Shown here: positions 5,173 through 6,920 of the stretch, piece by piece
Position numbering within the stretch: position 1 is the first letter of the stretch
Layout: the number at the start of each line of letters is the position of its first letter
Assembly (NCBI GenBank): GCA_031271075.1
Contig: JAISWN010000032.1
Span: 1-6,920, forward strand
Origin: Treponema sp.
GTDB lineage: Bacteria; Spirochaetota; Spirochaetia; Treponematales; Breznakiellaceae
Direction: 5' to 3'
DNA: 6,920 nt
The notes under the pieces: model-generated
Seen by the model: only the letters and a program-made list of their open reading frames with translations
Database searches by the model: none
What the model was told of the DNA's origin: nothing
Made by a program: the position numbers and the translations under genes

Positions 5173-6252
5173 CTACGTAAAAACCGCCTTGTTCTGGGCG
5201 TGGGCCGCCCCCATCACCTTCATCTGTAGCATGACCTCCGCGTGCTTAACCGCGAAGTCATCTCCGCTTAAGAAACCGGCGTGGAGGGAACGGTAGTAGG
5301 CCAGGCCCTTTTCCGTAAAATCGTACTCGTGAGGGTTCCGATCTCCTATATCCGCGTTCCAGGTCTCCTCGTAGAAATCGAGTTTCTCTCGGCAGTAGAG
5401 CGGCTCGCCCTTTTCGTTCCGCAGGGGGCGGGTATCCAGCTTCAGGGCCGGTGTTTCGGCGGGCTTGAAGTATTTCCAGGTCAGGGAGCTTTCATTCCCC
5501 TTAAGGGTTCCCCGGGTTCCCTGGACAAGGAAAAGATCGCCCGGGTAGGCGTTGCAGGCGGAAAGCTCAAGGTCTACCGCCGGAGCGCCGGGGGCCCGCA
5601 GGATCAGCTTGGCGTAATCTTCCCCGTTCCCCGCGTAGTTGGCCCGATCCATCACCGCAAAGACTTCAACATTCTCCGGGAAACCCATAAGGGCAAGGGC
5701 CCAGTCCACATAATGGGGGCCGTTGTTGAGCAGAACCCCCGCGGTGTTTTCGTGAACAGTCTGCCAGTCCCAGCGGCGGGCAAAATTATCGGCCTGTATG
5801 TTGATGGCCACGATACGCCCCAAGAGGCCGCCGGCAATGATCTCCCGCAGTTTCGCAAAGCCCGGCGCGAAACGGTACTGCTGGAACACGTAGTACCGCT
5901 TCCCGGTTTCCCTAACCGCGTCAAGGACGGTCTGGAATTCTTCCGCGTCCCTCGCGGCGGGTTTTTCGGAAACCACGTTAAAGCCCCGCTTCATCAGATC
6001 CTTGCTTATCCGGGCATGGTCCTGGCTAAAGGAAGCGTTGACCACCAGGTCAATCCCAGCGGCGGCGGAAAGGGCGGTGTAGTCTTCATAGACCGGCTTT
6101 CCCGTCTCCCGGCTGATCATCTCCCGCCGTTCCGCGTCAGCCTCAACGTAAGCGGAAATCTCAAACAGATCCGGCAGCATTTTCAAGAGCCTGGTATGTA
6201 TATCCCGCCCGCTGCGCCCGTAACCGATGACAACCACATTCAGTTTTCCCAT
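5173..6252 (-). CDS. Gfo/Idh/MocA family NAD(P)-dependent oxidoreductase
   Basis: I start the 359-residue protein at the ATG at 6252 (MGKLNVVVIGYGRSGRDIHT) because GGAGGAG lies 8 nt upstream and the dinucleotide-binding strand begins at once. An in-frame ATG 41 codons earlier would overlap the upstream gene and adds a non-homologous leader. GYGRSG (10-15) is the Rossmann loop; SEKPAA (95-100) holds the conserved Lys97; NNGPHYVDW (176-184) carries His180 and Asp183 of the usual catalytic segment. Length is normal. Family members oxidise or reduce sugars, inositols and related alcohols in the cytoplasm; the exact substrate is not evident. It follows the TIM-barrel gene by 38 nt, so the two are co-transcribed and probably act on the same compound. 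Three tandem ribosome-binding-site-like repeats occupy the spacer. Confidence 0.93.
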   Translation of the reverse strand: MGKLNVVVIGYGRSGRDIHTRLLKMLPDLFEISAYVEADAERREMISRETGKPVYEDYTALSAAAGIDLVVNASFSQDHARISKDLMKRGFNVVSEKPAARDAEEFQTVLDAVRETGKRYYVFQQYRFAPGFAKLREIIAGGLLGRIVAINIQADNFARRWDWQTVHENTAGVLLNNGPHYVDWALALMGFPENVEVFAVMDRANYAGNGEDYAKLILRAPGAPAVDLELSACNAYPGDLFLVQGTRGTLKGNESSLTWKYFKPAETPALKLDTRPLRNEKGEPLYCREKLDFYEETWNADIGDRNPHEYDFTEKGLAYYRSLHAGFLSGDDFAVKHAEVMLQMKVMGAAHAQNKAVFT

Positions 6253-6292
6253 ACGAATAACTCCTCCGAATAACTCTTCCGAACAACTCCTC
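6253..6292 (-). repeat. Triplicated 13-bp unit carrying Shine-Dalgarno sequences
   Basis: Minus-strand units GAGGAGTTGTTCG (6280-6292), GAAGAGTTATTCG (6267-6279) and GAGGAGTTATTCG (6254-6266) run head to tail, with one or two differences between copies. They fill the whole spacer between the TIM-barrel stop, whose TGA overlaps the first unit, and the oxidoreductase ATG. Each begins with a GAGGAG-like ribosome-binding core; the last is 8 nt from the start codon. Confidence 0.9.
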
Positions 6293-6920
6293 AGTTTGCC
6301 TCGTTCATAAGCCGTACAAAATCGGGATAGGCGATTTCCGCCCCCGGTAATTCGGGATGCCACTTCTTTTCCCACTCCAGGCTGAAATAGCCCTGGTATC
6401 CGTCGTCCAGGAGCTGCCGCACAATCGCTTTTATGGGGATCTGCCCTTCCCCTATACGGCAGAGTTTGTAGGTCTTCTCGTCTTCCGGATTCCCCCGGAT
6501 ATGATCTTTAAAATGAGTGTGGACGATAAGATCCTTCATGGGCCGGTAAAATTCAGTAAAGTTATCCCCGTAGGTAAAATCCGTGTGGGCCACATCCCAG
6601 AGGAGGCCCAGGTTTTTGCTCTTTACCTGATCGAAGACCCCTTTAATCCGTTCCAGGGTGTTAAAATCGCCGTGGGTTTCCAGCAGCACCTTTACCCCCT
6701 TGTCCTCACCGTATTCCGCGAGGATGCCGGCTCCCCTGGCCACCCGGGCGATTACAGCCGTCTCGGTCTCGCCGGGGGGGAATGAATTGCCGAAGATCCG
6801 CACCGCGGGGATGCCCATAAATTGGCATACGTCTATGGCCCGCTTCCCCTCGGCTGCCATGCTGTCGAATTTTTCGACATCGTCAAAGCGCACCGAACTG
6901 CCGAAGCCGACCATTTCCAG
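6291..6920 (-). CDS. Sugar phosphate isomerase/epimerase (xylose isomerase-like TIM barrel), C-terminal part
   Basis: The minus-strand frame is open to the right edge and ends at TGA 6291-6293; about 209 residues are visible. Counting from the first visible Met (MVGFGSSVRFDD, which is internal because Leu-Glu codons precede it), the metal and substrate positions typical of the AP-endonuclease-2-like TIM barrels are present: Glu79 (LLETHGD), Asp107 and His110 (LLWDVAHT), His132 and His134 (VHTHFKDH) and Glu180 (SLEWEKKWHPEL). Such enzymes isomerise, epimerise or dehydrate sugars, inosose or hydroxypyruvate in the cytoplasm with a divalent metal. Around 60-80 N-terminal residues lie outside the window. 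It is the upstream partner of the oxidoreductase, a pairing seen often in inositol and rare-sugar catabolism. A G7 run at 6774-6780 encodes part of FPPGE. Confidence 0.9.
   Translation of the reverse strand: MEMVGFGSSVRFDDVEKFDSMAAEGKRAIDVCQFMGIPAVRIFGNSFPPGETETAVIARVARGAGILAEYGEDKGVKVLLETHGDFNTLERIKGVFDQVKSKNLGLLWDVAHTDFTYGDNFTEFYRPMKDLIVHTHFKDHIRGNPEDEKTYKLCRIGEGQIPIKAIVRQLLDDGYQGYFSLEWEKKWHPELPGAEIAYPDFVRLMNEAN

Noticed and set aside
5281..6273. Long plus-strand open frame (330 codons) opposite the oxidoreductase gene
   Set aside because: It mirrors the Gfo/Idh/MocA gene, which has clear motifs and a strong ribosome-binding site; the antisense product shows no domain.
6253..6375. Earlier in-frame ATG (6375) for the oxidoreductase
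   Set aside because: It overlaps the TIM-barrel gene and adds 41 non-homologous residues, while the ATG at 6252 has a strong ribosome-binding site next to the Rossmann strand.
1..6920. Possible CRISPR array, tRNA, integrase or insertion sequence
   Set aside because: I saw no regularly spaced repeats, cloverleaf, transposase motif or paired terminal inverted repeats.

Overview
The window looks like chromosome from a GC-rich spirochaete, most likely a termite-gut type Treponema. That assignment is an inference: it rests on a lipoprotein/beta-barrel gene of a style common in treponemes, on fragments resembling Treponema-type surface and accessory proteins, and on gene content. No ribosomal marker is present. 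Metabolic genes are GC-rich (a sampled line of the PHP gene is about 70% G+C). The lipoprotein gene is AT-rich (three sampled lines give 30-53%).

Layout. 1-466 (-): N-terminal third of a MATE-family multidrug/Na+ exporter that runs off the left edge, with a promoter whose spacer holds a G/C homopolymer. 467-1242: no intact gene. It holds a C15 tract, a 20-bp palindrome and a GC-rich remnant of a decayed hypothetical protein. 1243-2331 (+): an intact lipoprotein with a C-terminal beta-barrel-like half, preceded by two successive Shine-Dalgarno/ATG pairs. 2332-2692: a mosaic of two unrelated short coding remnants, the second in frame with the next gene. 2693-3583 (+): an intact PHP-family phosphoesterase. 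3584-3842: a gap with a 12-bp direct repeat and an open but startless minus-strand frame. 3843-5081 (-): a ROK-family regulator. 5173-6252 (-): a Gfo/Idh/MocA oxidoreductase. 6291-6920 (-): C-terminal part of a sugar phosphate isomerase/epimerase-type TIM barrel, open at the right edge.

The three genes on the right form a plausible sugar or cyclitol catabolic cluster. The TIM barrel and the oxidoreductase are co-transcribed, 38 nt apart. The ROK regulator follows in the same direction behind a hairpin and has its own candidate promoter. Enzyme pairs of this kind act on inositols, inosose derivatives or rare sugars; the substrate cannot be read from sequence. The PHP gene converges on the ROK gene and is probably a nucleotide or oligoribonucleotide phosphatase.

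I found no CRISPR array, tRNA, rRNA or intact mobile element. The most unusual signals are a triplicated 13-bp unit carrying a ribosome-binding site before the oxidoreductase, the duplicated start region of the lipoprotein, the C15/palindrome block, and the fossil gene pieces at 870-1157 and 2443-2692. I see no convincing complete new multi-gene system.
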